From positions 13,872,001 through 13,936,000 of the forward strand of contig NC_046673.1 of the NCBI RefSeq assembly GCF_003369915.1: a stretch of DNA of 64,000 bases, read 5' to 3'. Each line of letters opens with the position of its first letter. Positions within the stretch are counted from its first letter, which is position 1. The notes under the pieces are model-generated. The model worked only from the letters and a program-made list of their open reading frames with translations. It ran no database searches and was not told the DNA's origin. The translations under genes and the position numbers were made by a program. Of this stretch, positions 1-11,039 are shown piece after piece. The stretch comes from Drosophila miranda (Eukaryota; Arthropoda; Insecta; Diptera; Drosophilidae).

Positions 1-1512
1 GCTGCGCGGGAGAGCGGTGTGCCCATCAGTGATATTTTAGAGAATTTGCCACACGAGCTGTCCGTGTGGATGGATCCCGGCGAGGTGTCCTTTCGCGTTG
101 GCGAGAAGGGAGCCGTTAAGGTATTTGTTGCGCCGCCAGGAATCTTCCCCGAAAAGGAATCGCCCATTAACCGCCCTTTTACGATGCAGATTCTTTATAC
201 AGAGAACAATGAGAACCACGAGGATAGCCGCTCGGCAGATCGCGAGGTCAACAAGACGTTCAATCCGGAGGCGCAATGCTTCCGACCCATCGATGTGGTC
301 AACACGACCCTGACCAACCTGAGCCTAAGCCCCAAGTCGTTGCCGGTGCCTATGCCCCAGGCGGGCTCCTCGCCACAATCGGCTGCCTCTGGGTCGCCCA
401 CCTACAAGGGCAGCCCCAATCCCAATGCCAGCAACGGCAGCTGTGGCTCCGCCTCCGCCTCCGGTTCGTCCAGTGGCTCGGCACCGGCTCCGGCTCCGGG
501 TCAGACTCAGGCCACGACTCAGGCACCGGCTCACGGCAACACTTCGGCCGGTGGCACAGCCTCGGCGTACTTGCAACGTGCACCACAGGCGCCTTTAACC
601 TTCACGACCGCCACCTTTGCCCAGACAAAATTCGGCAGCACCAAGCTCAAGACCAGCTCGAAGCGGGCCAACAGGTAAGGTCTCGCTGCCCTTGTGCCAC
701 CGGGCACCCACTAATGCCGCACCACATTTGTCCTTTGCAGCAGCGCGTACCGCATGTCGCCCACAGAGTTCTCGAACTACATCAAGCAGCGGGCCATACA
801 GCAGCAGATGCATCACGGCCACGGGGTCGTCCCGTCCCAGGGCTATGCCGCCCTGGACCCTGTATCACCGGCACGCTCGATCTCACCCAACCCGTTGGCT
901 CTGGGCGGCCAAATGGCCACCGGTGCTGTAGCCGGCGAACACTTTTTCTATCCCGGCGTGGTCATGGGCCTTTATCCGCAGTTCAACGGCCAGCGGAACC
1001 TCTACGAGCCGCACTTCAACGGCGACGCCAACATGGCCATGTTTGCCGGGCATCCCCATGTCAATGCCGTGGGTGGAGCCAAGTACAGTACTTACATGGA
1101 GGCATGCTACTTTCCCAACGGCCAGCATCTGTCCCAGCAGCAGCAGCAGCAGCAGCTAGGCGTTCAAATGGACAACGAGAGCTGTTCATATGGCCTGGAG
1201 ACAGAGCAGTGTGTCATCGATGAGGTGGCAGCAACAGTGGGAGCAGCAACAGGCGGAGTTGGAGTTGGAGCTGGGGACTCTTCCCCGGACAACAGTCCCA
1301 TTGCCACGCCACCAGTGGCTGCAATGCCCAACCAAACAGCTGCTGCTGCTGCTGCTGATGCTGCTGCAGACACAGCCGGTCCCGACAGCCCTGGCGTCAA
1401 TCAGCAGCAGCAGCAGCCGGCCGAATCCTCATCGGCCAGCAATCTGATTGATGGGATCAACTCGTTCTACGGCTCTGGATCGTCTTACCAGCAGCTCCTG
1501 GTGGCCAACTAG
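1..1512 (+). CDS. Tob: Tob, BTG/Tob antiproliferative protein (5' end outside window)
   Basis: Exons 1-674 and 741-1512; intron 675-740 (GTAAGG...TTTGCAG). The splice is frame-consistent, completing a serine codon. The reading frame is open from base 1, so the true start lies upstream; the GTG at 19 is not a start. The first visible residues (AARESG, then LPHELSVWMDPGEVSFRVGEK) are the second half of the BTG domain, which in this family binds the CCR4-NOT deadenylase subunit Caf1 and slows proliferation. The rest is a long low-complexity tail rich in Ser, Pro, Ala, Gln and Gly, with poly-Gln near 1132-1155 and 1402-1416 and poly-Ala near 1336-1370. A conserved block starting RMSPTEFSNYIKQRA opens exon 2. 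The family is known to act in mRNA decay in the cytoplasm. The ortholog call rests on the BTG motif plus the Nipsnap neighbour, and is firm. Confidence 0.93.
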
Positions 1513-4500
1513 GCCTCCTCTCAGCCCCAGCCACAGCCACAATAACCAACAACACCGACAGCAACAGCAACCAGCAACAGACATACCAACTCGAGGGCCG
1601 AGACCGTAGAACCGACATCTAAGAGCCAGAACAATAGAACCTAGAATTAAACGAAAGCTCCGCCACATAGTTATATAATAGAGATAATATTGAATCTGAC
1701 TGGCTCCACAAAGACAGACACCATACCGATCCAATTATTACAACATTTTGAGCCACAAGAAAGAAAGAAAGAAAGAAAAAACCCACATATAAATTCCGAG
1801 AACAATGTAAAACAGGATCCGTTTAGCTACTATATACATTTTGGATTTTGTACACCCCTCGTTTGTGTTGTATATAATTATGAAAGCTATGGTACATTAG
1901 ATGAAGACCTACTCCCATAGACGATAGACCATAGACATACCCTTAGACCGTTCAATCAGACTGTGTACGATGGCCCCTATTTATAGGAAAGTGTATAGAT
2001 TCATATTTTTGATGGCTCTCGTTCGTAGGCGCTTGCAGACATACCCATAGATAGACAACCAGACCTGAGCATGGGCCTATTTTATGAGAAAGTTCATTAG
2101 TTAGCGCCCATACGGACAGGTATATTATACACTATTTATATTTTTTTTTTATCAAATTCGAAGTGAAGTTTCTTTCATCTACAAACAATGCCTAGATTAT
2201 ACATATACTATATACATATATAGCTGCATATATGTATAGGATCTGCACGGACACACAACAAACACTGAGACAGAGACAGACACAGGTGGGGCCGCCATAG
2301 GCGTGCTTTGCTCTAAAACATAAAAACCAACAATATATGTATAGAAGGAATTCAAATAGAATTTCTCAACTAAAATTGTTTTTAATTGTTATACATACAT
2401 ATATATATATATATGCATATATTTAAATGACTTTCGACACTAAGTTTTTAATTAGTTATAACGATTAAGAGATAAGCTCATTTTTGATATCAAGATGCGA
2501 CCGACGACAACAGAAAGATGTGTGAAAATGAACAGGAATGACCCTATACTAAAAGCCACACAAGCGTTGGGCGTCTGGGAGCCGATCAACTTCGAATGAG
2601 CCCGAAGATCAGTCAACCCAGATGCCCAACAAAAGTCTGTGCCCCTCACCTCGACTGTAACCTACCGACTGCAAGTGGTTGGGATATTCTAGCGAACTGA
2701 ATGACACGATGCGAAAGAAGTGATCCCTAGAATATTGGGCCCCAACCATTCGAGTTATCGAAGCCATCTTTAGTCTCTCCCAATGTCCCAATGTCCCAAA
2801 CGGAACTGTCTGCTGTCTCCAGCCAATCCAGATGATATAAGCCATGAACATTTGCATTATCCAAGGCAAGGAATGGAAAGGGTAGGCTAGGCGCATGTCA
2901 TAGGGGAAAACAAAATAGAAGTACTATAAACAACTCTTTCATTTGTGTGTTATATTGTATGTATTACTATTTGACTTCATATTTTTTTTATATTGTATGT
3001 ATATCTATTTTTATATGAACATTTGTAATTTTTATAAATCAAGTAAAGTAAAAAACAATTTTATACTTTTTATATGGGCTTACGTGAAAAATACCTTGTG
3101 CTATAGTATGAATGTTTACTTTAATTTTCAAACAAACAAAAACAAAGCGAAACGAAACGAAAAATGTTGCAAGAAAAAAAAAACCAAGAAAATCAAACCA
3201 AAAAACCAAATGAGCATTTTTATTTAATCTCCATATTAATGAAGTCCCCAATCGAAGCACGAAACACGATACACAAAGAAATTATTGATGTAAATATCTC
3301 ATCGGATATACAACAGATATACATAGGTCTATAATTTTCCTTCTCCCGAATTTAATGGCTGACACCTCTCAATGTATATTGTATGTAAAATGGTTTAATG
3401 GAAATATATATATATAGACTAATGTGTAAGTAGAAACCAACCAAGAAAAAACATACAATATGTGTATAAGTACACTCTCTCCCACATGCAGAAACCTTAG
3501 AGATAATGTTAGTGCATATATTACAGATATATATGCACGTATAAGAAGATCTTGTTAAGTAGTATTTGTAATTTATGCAAATATTTTTTACATTTTGTTA
3601 CAACTGAGAAGAGAATGAAAAAAAAGAAAGAAAGAAAGAAGGAAGAAGGAGGCAGTGATGCAGAGCGACAAATCGGTGGACAGGAGGAAGATTTTAAACA
3701 TTTTGAAAAAATTGTATTCGAATATATATGTACCTACACATCCCACAGATGTGTGTATCTCAAAACTTACCACTGAAAAACGGAAATTAAATGAAACATT
3801 TAAGTACCTTAAAGAAGCTTCTGACTACAGCTACTGTGATCACGATCAAGAGTCAAAATCAAACCAGAATCAAAGTCAGAATATTGATAAGCTTCGAATG
3901 CAATTCGCTCACACCTCAAATCCGTGCGGACCAGGAACTGGACAGAACAGTTCACTGGGAGCCACCGCATGGACATCAGGGGTCAACGAATTGTGGATTT
4001 CTTGCTTTTGTATTCTGATCATAGTAGTGCTTAAGTACAGTACCTACATACATTCATATAGATACATACATACATTCATACTGAGATACATCGCGTCCCA
4101 TTTGATGCCCGAACACAATGAGCGCATGGACACGGGACGGTTTTTTAGATATATTAGAGCTATTCAAAAACTATCAAAAAACAGAAAAGGAAACAAATTT
4201 TTTACTTTTATATATATATATATATATACATATATATACATATGTAGATAGATATATATGTGTGTATGTATCGGTATATACAATACGAGTATATGATAGC
4301 ATGTCTCCATTCTCAATGTGTTTGATGTACAATATTATACAATACAAAGCAATGTCTGTTTCTCGATGTACATACTCGTAAATAGTGAAAATACATAATG
4401 TTAACAAATGTCCCACATGCCATAAGCTGTTTGAGTAGGTATATGGCCCTAAACTCTCTCTCTTTCCCCTCCGCCTGGGTAGGTTGGAGGGCGGTAAAGT

Positions 4501-6227
4501 TGTATAAAATACATAGTACAGTACTTATGTGTAAGAGAATACTGATTGCTTGCTTAGGCACTTTTCTATTGTGATTGTGATACCAATGTAAGGCACAGAT
4601 ACCGATACAGATACCGATAGAGAAACTGATAGAGAACATACCTATTTAGATGTCGTTGTCCACCAACTTGAATCTTAAGCTAAGTCGAGATCAGATGAGA
4701 TTGTATCTGAAAGACACCTAACAGCAACAGAAACAGCAACTGGAGTAGGAATAGGAATAGGAATAGGTATAGGAAAGGAATCATCATGGTAGATAATACA
4801 AATATACAAGTACATACACTATATTTTACAATATGAAACACACACACACACACACACACTCATAGTATCTAGAGTTCGGATCTGGCAAGATTGTAGTAGG
4901 AAGCAACTCACTAACTAAACTAAACCGCAACAACATTGGTGTTATCAATATTTGTGTAAGAGAGATCCGCAACAGCTAACAAAATACATAATAATTAGAA
5001 TAACAAACTGCTTTTTATACCTCAGATATGTTTCTATATATGAGTATGTTTACTATATAATATTCCACATAGGGAAGGAAGGAACTCCACTCTCTTCCTA
5101 CCCAAATGCAAACCCGAACCCAAGCAAAGCAAACTAAATTAAATGAAATTACATTACACCCACTGGTCGTCTATACGGTGATTAAGTAACGTTATCTGGA
5201 TAAGTAGTTAGAGGAAAGAATTCATTTATGAATGTTGGATGTAACTTTTGTATATTTTTAGGTAACTTGTTCAATTGATACGCTTTTTTCCAAACAAAAA
5301 TCTAGATGTGCATTACCTACTACCTACCACACAGACACACAGCCACTGACTAATGTGGGGTCCCCCCAGAGTCTAAGATAGGATTGTATATGTATATGTG
5401 TATTCCTGGAAAATTGGCGGGAAAACAATCATCGCCACAAATTAAGCTCAATATGTGTGTTTCGGTATAATAAAATCCAAATCCAAATCCAAATACTCGT
5501 AGCTGTACCGTATAGGTATTCCCAAAGATACGATACTGACGAATATGTACCCAGATATGAGATTTTTGAATGAGTGTCTAGTTTCTTATATACGAGTACA
5601 TATACTAACTATATCTATTTTATGACTAAGCAATGGACATGGAAAATATTGTGATTTAAGTTTGGCAATTGGTCATCTTTCGTTGAATAGAAGTACATAT
5701 GTATGTAGGAGAGTGCAATAAATTACAATTTAAATTAAATATACACATAGGTATGTATGGTATGTACGACTATAATTATGTTTTAAACTTTGACTCGAAT
5801 AAGTTATCGTGCTATCGTATCGTACTGATTGCCATATCGCGTATGATTGCAATATCGTTCGTTTGACAGGAAGGAGGAAAGAGAATTGAATTCGAATTAA
5901 ATAAATGCATATCAGTGAACACAATACAATAACGATGTACAGACAGACAGACAAACAATATATTGAATTTAAAGTGCTATAAATGTGTATGTATGTATAT
6001 CCTATACCCAGTACACAGATACGAGTATTCAATCAATTCAAGAAGAACAGAACCCCTTACGTGTGTACATAAGCATAGAGGTAATTAATGTAATATATAT
6101 GTATTATGTATAGTAAAAAAATATAACTTCCATATTGAGTATTTTTCATATTACCTTTAATAGAATAAAGATTATCGTATTATTCGAATACATGACACCT
6201 GCAGTTTTACCTAAGGAACAACGACCC
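1513..6227 (+). other. Tob 3'UTR and AT-rich downstream flank
   Basis: No credible gene. The stretch is very AT-rich with many TATA/TGTATA runs, short (CA)n (4839-4859) and (TATA)n tracts (2399-2412, 4212-4236). UGUAAAUA-type Pumilio-like sequence occurs near 3289, and AATAAA-type polyadenylation signals on the + strand lie near 5470, 5715 and 6170. A long 3'UTR is plausible for Tob, but the end of the transcript cannot be fixed from sequence alone. Short open frames here are AT-rich chance frames. Confidence 0.5.
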
Positions 6228-6368
6228 AAAAACTACTACTTTTATGGGCATCCCATCCGTTAAGGCGTAGCTTTTTTTATCCTCTACTTTCGATGCTCAA
6301 AAACTACTACTTTTATGGGCATCCCCTCCATTAAAGCGTAGCTTTTTTCATCCTCTACTTTCGATGCT
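6228..6368. repeat. Two-copy direct repeat, about 70 bp
   Basis: A unit beginning AAAACTACTACTTTTATGGG and ending TCTACTTTCGATGCT occurs twice head-to-tail (about 6228-6297 and 6298-6368) with four or five mismatches. It marks the start of the repeat-rich island around the P-derived gene. No function is visible. Confidence 0.85.
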
Positions 6369-6572
6369 TAATACCGAAATTGCCGCATGCTCTCTCTATC
6401 TCTCTTCATTCCGCTACATCTGTCTATCTCGCTTTTTTCGCACCAACACCAGACTTTTTCTCGCTCCCTTCCGCCTGGACGTAAACACATTGGCGAGTTA
6501 GAGTGTGTGTGGGAGAGAGTAAGCGTGCCGATTCTGCGCTAGTGGACAAATTAAAATATTCTTAAAACGAAC

Positions 6573-6644
6573 ATGCGTTTCATGTCGACTTCAAGCAATC
6601 AGCTCTTCCCGAAGAGAGCCGAAAGTCAGAACTTCCAGACCAAG
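6573..6644 (+). other. Possible orphan coding exon
   Basis: An ATG at 6573 opens 24 codons (starting MRFMSTSSNQLF, ending FQTK) that run into a good splice-donor sequence, AAG followed by GTGAGA, at 6645. Composition here is more coding-like than the AT-rich surroundings. I do not recognise the peptide and found no convincing next exon before the P-derived gene. It could be a captured 5' exon, a relic or chance. Confidence 0.2.
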
Positions 6645-6949
6645 GTGAGATTTCGCAGAACCATGCTGCCATCGTGTATTCGCTCTCTTTCGGCTCTTTG
6701 CACCCCATGGTTGATGCGAGAGGGAAGACAGAGAAAGATATATAGAAGATGTTTTGTTTTCTCCACTCTTTGCTGCTTTGTGCGAAATGAAAAGAAATGG
6801 CATGGTTGTTGTGGCTTGTATTACATCAAAACTTTTGTGTACTTCTTACGGCTTAATAAATGATTGTTTCGTATTTGTATTCAATTGCTTAAGTGTATAA
6901 CATTTTGCGGTCGGCACGCACACATTGCTTTGCGCTTGTGTCCATTTGG

Positions 6950-7080
6950 ACAGCAGGCAAAATGGAATAAAGAAGTGTTTTTGTATTTATGCCTATAGGG
7001 CCTTGCCGGCCCCTGACTTAAATCCAATTATAAGGCGTTTCCGGTCAGCTTGGCCATTTTATGGACGCAAATCAAAAATA
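6950..7080 (+). pseudogene. Tc1/mariner transposase relic
   Basis: On the + strand around 7002-7034 the translation reads LPAPDLNPI, preceded a few codons upstream by QNGIK. This matches the layout of the Tc1/mariner DDE transposase block around the third catalytic acid (typically NG-I/V-x, WPAQSPDLNPIE). The usual Glu after NPI is not present and no open frame extends either way, so it is a decayed fragment. No terminal inverted repeats were identified. Confidence 0.45.
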
Positions 7081-7185
7081 ATATGAAAGGTTCTAACCTT
7101 TTTAAACACTTCAAATATAAAGAAAAACGTCGACATGGACGAGGGAACTTAAAACTTTGATTCATGTTTTTTCGGATGAAAAAAG

Positions 7186-9001
7186 TCAAGTACGCAAACC
7201 ATTACTTAATAGGTATTTCCGGAGTCGATTTTTAAATTCCCTTGGATTTGGGTGAGGGTCCTTTGAGCTCAGAGCGTTGAAGAAGTGCTTCAAGGGGTCC
7301 TCTGATATTCTGCTAGTTATCAAGTAATTCTTGCCATCTTTTGTGCCCACATATTGAAATAATTGATCCAGCGAGGTATTGTTGACAATCACTCCATTTT
7401 GAAAGGGAAGTCGCCGCTGGGATTTCGGCACTATCAAAGCGGACATGATGGCAGACATTTTACTCATCACTTTACGCTGCACATTTAGGGATTTTCCAAA
7501 TTGCTTGGACGGAGTTGAGTTTTCGGCTAGCAATCTGACATTAAACATTTCGACCCAATCGTGGATCAGCTCGATGAAGTCTGCTGTTTCACAGGCCTTA
7601 TATACCTTCAGTCCCAGGTGACTGCAACGGCGAATGGCACTTGCTGTCGCCTTGGAGAGCAACTGAGTGGCCAATTTGATATTTTGCCTGTCGGCGGACT
7701 TCACGTTTAAGTGGTCCTCCGTTAGTTTCCATAAAATTTCCAAATCCGAAGAAGCGGCATGGTTCATCGCTTGCCTTATAGTCGTGGCGGTTATTTGATG
7801 GCCTTTTATGACAAGCCCAGAGTCTAGGAATTGATTCCTTATTAGCTTTACCAGGTGTAGCACATCGGCAAATACAAAAATTTTCATCTGTCCATTAGAT
7901 GGATGCTCAAACCATGTTTTTTCTAAAATAAAATACGAAACATAAGTATGTTTTTTACAAAAATAATTGCTTTCTTTATAGATACCTGTTGATATTCCCA
8001 GCTGTGCCCATAAATTCGAATTTGCGGGTCCCATGTTGGACACCATTGCCACAACATGGTATTCAGAAGCGTGAAGCTTTCTGATGAGCATAAGTAGAGT
8101 GTCGAGGGTCATGGGTTTGTCGAAATCGTAATAAATGAGATTCTTCCAGGACTTCCACAATCCCTGAACCATGGCCACCTGTACATACTTTTTGGTCTCT
8201 TGTTCGGCTTTTTGTTCGAAGTTGTACTCATCGAAGCACAGCACGCACTGTTTGTCTTCATTTTTCCTGTCAACCTCAGCCTCCATAAGTTCAAATATAA
8301 AATTTAATGGGCCAGGGCTTATTTCCACCGTTTGCGACCATTCATGCAGTGTGGAGGTACTGGGGAATGGGAAGCCCCTTTTGAGGAGATGCCTGTAGGC
8401 CCTAGGTCCAGCAGCATTTAGACAAATTCCTGCCGAAATGTCTTCGGTGCTCCAGCGCACCCGTGTAAGTCCATTTTCCATCTTACTTATTTGCTTTTCG
8501 GAGAATATGCTTTTAAGTGACTCTGCCAACTTTTCCATGCTCTGCACTCGTTTGACAAGCCGATTATTTTCCTTTTCCAACTCCTTTATTCTGAATTTTA
8601 GCCGCAAGTTTTCTATCGCTATTCCGCATTCAATTACTTCTTTCCTGTAATGTGGGCAACATTTCGAAATTATCATAGAAGGCACAATAGCTTTCAAGCG
8701 GCACTTACTCAGTTTGCGAGCTAAAATCACAAAAATTCTGACCGGCAGCAGAGGGTATTTCCTCTGTGTATAAGTACCCCACTCTATGGGGAACTGCGTT
8801 TGGCAGCAAACGCCTCCGCTTTGCCTTGCTCTCGGACGCATAATGAAAATCGCTTTCATTAAAATGATTCTCGCAAATTTTATTGCTCTCATCCAATTTA
8901 ACTTGCATTGCATTTATCCATAGTTGTCTTTTTTTTTCGTCTTTCGGCACACAAATCAGGCGACCAGAATTCGAGCGGCAAATTTTGCAAACTTTCGGCA
9001 T
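7186..9001 (-). CDS. P-element-derived THAP/transposase-like gene (P-neogene, repressor-like)
   Basis: Three exons: 9001-8709, 8644-7986 and 7922-7186, giving 562 aa. Introns 8708-8645 (GTAAGT...TTACAG, 64 nt) and 7985-7923 (GTATCT...TTTTAG, 63 nt) sit where P-element introns 1 and 2 sit. Residues 1-80 are a THAP DNA-binding domain with zinc ligands C5, C8, C43 and H46, a conserved W28 and the terminal AVP motif. A leucine-rich coiled coil follows, then the RNase-H-like P transposase core (FDEYNF, GPRAYRHLLKRGFP, HFF). The protein stops just after the RLRKY block, so exon 3 of the transposase is missing, as in the 66-kDa P repressor (about 576 aa). The P positions remembered as catalytic D303 and E531 read Asn (VSNMG) and Lys (LKHFF) here. 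The ATG at 9001 was chosen because THAP begins there. An intact frame with these changes suggests a domesticated DNA-binding protein rather than a live transposase. Confidence 0.85.
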
Positions 9002-9092
9002 TTTTCCGACGTCCGCGCTCCACTCGCACGGAACACACAACGAAAACTGAGCGAAATAAGTCCCGAAAAGAGAGCGCGTTGTTGGAATGAAC

Positions 9093-9123
9093 ACACCACC
9101 TTGTTGTCGTGATGAAATCATAT
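9093..9123 (-). repeat. Degenerate P-type terminal repeat at 5' end of the P-derived gene
   Basis: Read on the minus strand, this starts CATATGATTTCATCAC and ends AACAAGGTGGTGTG, resembling the P-element terminal inverted repeat (CATGATGAAAT...AAGGTGGTCC) with a few extra bases in the middle. It lies about 120 bases upstream of the gene's ATG and faces inward, where a P element's own 5' terminus would be. Confidence 0.5.
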
Positions 9124-9210
9124 GTATGTACAATGTGGTGAATTCGCTCTATATCGGGTCGCATTCATCACTCACACACACACATTATGCAGTTATATAA
9201 GATGATACCA

Positions 9211-9236
9211 CATGATAGAATCAAACAAGGTGGTCC
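9211..9236 (+). repeat. P-type terminal inverted repeat, outward copy
   Basis: The + strand begins CATGAT and ends AAGGTGGTCC with the same 26-base spacing as the canonical P-element terminus. I count 21 of 26 positions identical to the P sequence I remember. It points right, away from the P-derived gene, so it marks the left end of a second, now truncated, P-like copy. Confidence 0.6.
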
Positions 9237-9460
9237 GCTCCCGCAACGCGTTCTCTTTTCTGGTATTATTTTGCTCAGAATGACAGCAAACTCATTCTCT
9301 CTTTCGGCTCATACTCATACTCTTAAATTTAACACACATTAAGACCCAGAAAGAGAGCGCATTGAGCGAATATACCACCACTTGTATGATTTCAACATAC
9401 TTGCTTGGTGGTGGATTCTCTCTATTTCGGTTCTTATTTCACGCTCAGCTGTCTGAGACG

Positions 9461-9785
9461 CTTTGACGGCCATGTTTGATGCGAAAGAGAAGAAAGATAA
9501 AGAGATAGTATGTATATGTAGATGTTTTGTTTTGTTTTCTATAATCGTCGCTCATTTCTGCTGCTGTCGCACTGAGCTGAGAAGACAATGCGCTGCGGAA
9601 ATCTACCTCCATGCATAATTTCATGGCTCTGAGCTAGCTTCGGCGGGTTCTCTGGGCATCTATTGTTTATACAATGTATAAGATTACATTTTCAGCATTG
9701 CACAAAAATGAAACCTATTCAAGAATCGAAGACTTGTCAATCTGTACTCTCTGGCATATTGGTAATTAGTTTATTCAAATTTCAA
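9461..9785. other. Intergenic, repeat-derived
   Basis: About 9465-9565 (CCATGTTTGATGCGAAAGAG, then AGATGTTTTGTTTTG) is a diverged direct copy of 6700-6775 on the other side of the P-derived gene. The remainder up to the UPF0488 stop codon shows no gene. Confidence 0.5.
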
Positions 9786-10818
9786 TCAGCTGTTCAGTCT
9801 TAGGCCGCTAAAGTTAATGTCGTTCGCATGATCATCCTCGATGGTAAAGTTGAACTTAAATTGACTCCCCGTGCTCTCTTGCCGCAGGCTGCCGCGAAGC
9901 GATGGCAAATCAGACGACTGTGGATGCGATACTGTCTCCTGGGCGGGCTCTGGTGCATTCTCATTGGTATTGGCGGCGTTGGGCAGGGCAAATTCAAAGC
10001 GAAAGTCCTTTCCAGATGTCAGAAGCGCCGACTTCTTCACAAAGCTGTACTTTTTGTTTGTATCAGCGGAGGGTGTGAATTTTATTTGCCTGGAAGCTGT
10101 AATACAGAGAGATGAGTTATATATAGCTTATGTATGAATATTTCCATCGAAATGAGCGTTACACAGATCAGAAAGAGAGGCAAATGCATTGTAAAACAGA
10201 ACGAAAATGTGCTGTTGTGCACATTGTGTAAAATTGTAAATTGTGGGCCATAGTGTTGCTTAAAATAACATCTTTTGGAGGCAAACAATGTAAGACTGAT
10301 CCACTGCATAGACAGACTCACAATTGCAGCAGGTTGTGGATGAATACCAATCTCAGATAGTTTTCAAACATAATATTTTATTCTTATAGGTTTCTCACCT
10401 AGCATCATTTTTCTTTCCTCCTGTTGCATTTTGGATCGGTAATCCCCCATGGAGAGCTTCATTACCTGCCGCTTTTTGATGAGCGGCGCCGTTTGGCTTG
10501 TCAGAATCTTAAGGTTCTTGGCAGTATCTTCGGCTATGATTGTTGATTTCAAGAGAATGTTAGCACAGATCCATTTACATAAATATTTTCGTAGTGTGTT
10601 TATGAGACCGACTTACCAACTTTTTGGCTCAGTTTGCCGCCGTCCAGAGCTAACTGCAGCTGTTGAACACACCAGCAGAGCTCCAGCTCGAATTGAATGG
10701 CGCTCTCGCCGTCAAATGCCGGGGCCGTTGCAGCCGACGCCGCAGCCACCGGCTTCTTTGCTGGGCCCTGAATTGGCGGTGGTTTATTTATTGACTTGGC
10801 GGTTTTTCTGCGATGCAT
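9786..10818 (-). CDS. CG14286: UPF0488 family protein (CG14286-like)
   Basis: Three exons, 10818-10617, 10533-10399 and 10096-9786, give 215 aa; introns begin GTAAGT and GTGAGA and end CATAG and TACAG, and all junctions keep frame. The protein opens MHRRKTAKSINKPPPIQG and carries a central block (CWCVQQLQLALDGGK, AEDTAKNLK, KKRQVMKLSMGDYR). It ends in a basic-to-acidic tail with FKFNFTIEDD. This matches the UPF0488 family (human C8orf33 relatives), whose function is not established. The start at 10818 is the Met at which family similarity begins. It is transcribed away from RpL30 with about 530 bases between start codons, and ATCGAT boxes lie just upstream. The family call is strong; the symbol is from memory. 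Confidence 0.85.
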
Positions 10819-10877
10819 GCTGTTCAGATTATTATTTTTGTTTACAAAAAAAATCAATGTGCTCTAGCTGGACAAAC

Positions 10878-10926
10878 ATCGATGGTATCAACGATGTCAT
10901 CGATGGTTCTTTGTCAAACATCGATA
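10878..10926 (-). promoter_or_regulatory. Cluster of ATCGAT (DRE-like) boxes
   Basis: ATCGAT occurs at 10878-10883, 10899-10904 and 10920-10925 (the last as ATCGATAA), 60-110 bases upstream of the UPF0488 start codon. DRE elements bound by DREF (TATCGATA) are typical of Drosophila housekeeping promoters, so this is the likely promoter of the minus-strand gene. Confidence 0.6.
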
Positions 10927-11039
10927 AGCGATGGGTGTAAAGTACCGATCACAAGACAAACACATCTCTGCCAACTAGTTTTATTAAGTTTTATTAGTTT
11001 TATTAATTGGATAAAATTATGTGGGCGTGGTTAAATTTT

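Larger units (their letters stand above)
9001..9460. repeat. Alternating inverted copies of the P-gene 5' leader
   Basis: A motif series AAGGTGGT, CGCG(T/C)TCTCTTT, then CGCTCAG or TGCTCAG appears on the minus strand at 9110-9035 (the P gene's own leader) and on the plus strand at 9227-9285. It recurs, more decayed, on the minus strand near 9395-9350 and on the plus strand near 9400-9455. The copies alternate in orientation, giving head-to-head arrangements separated by (CA)n-containing spacer. Confidence 0.55.

Noticed and set aside
3655-4251. 198-codon frame in Tob downstream DNA
   Set aside because: AT-rich composition, runs of Ile/Tyr codons from TATA repeats, and no domain or splice context.
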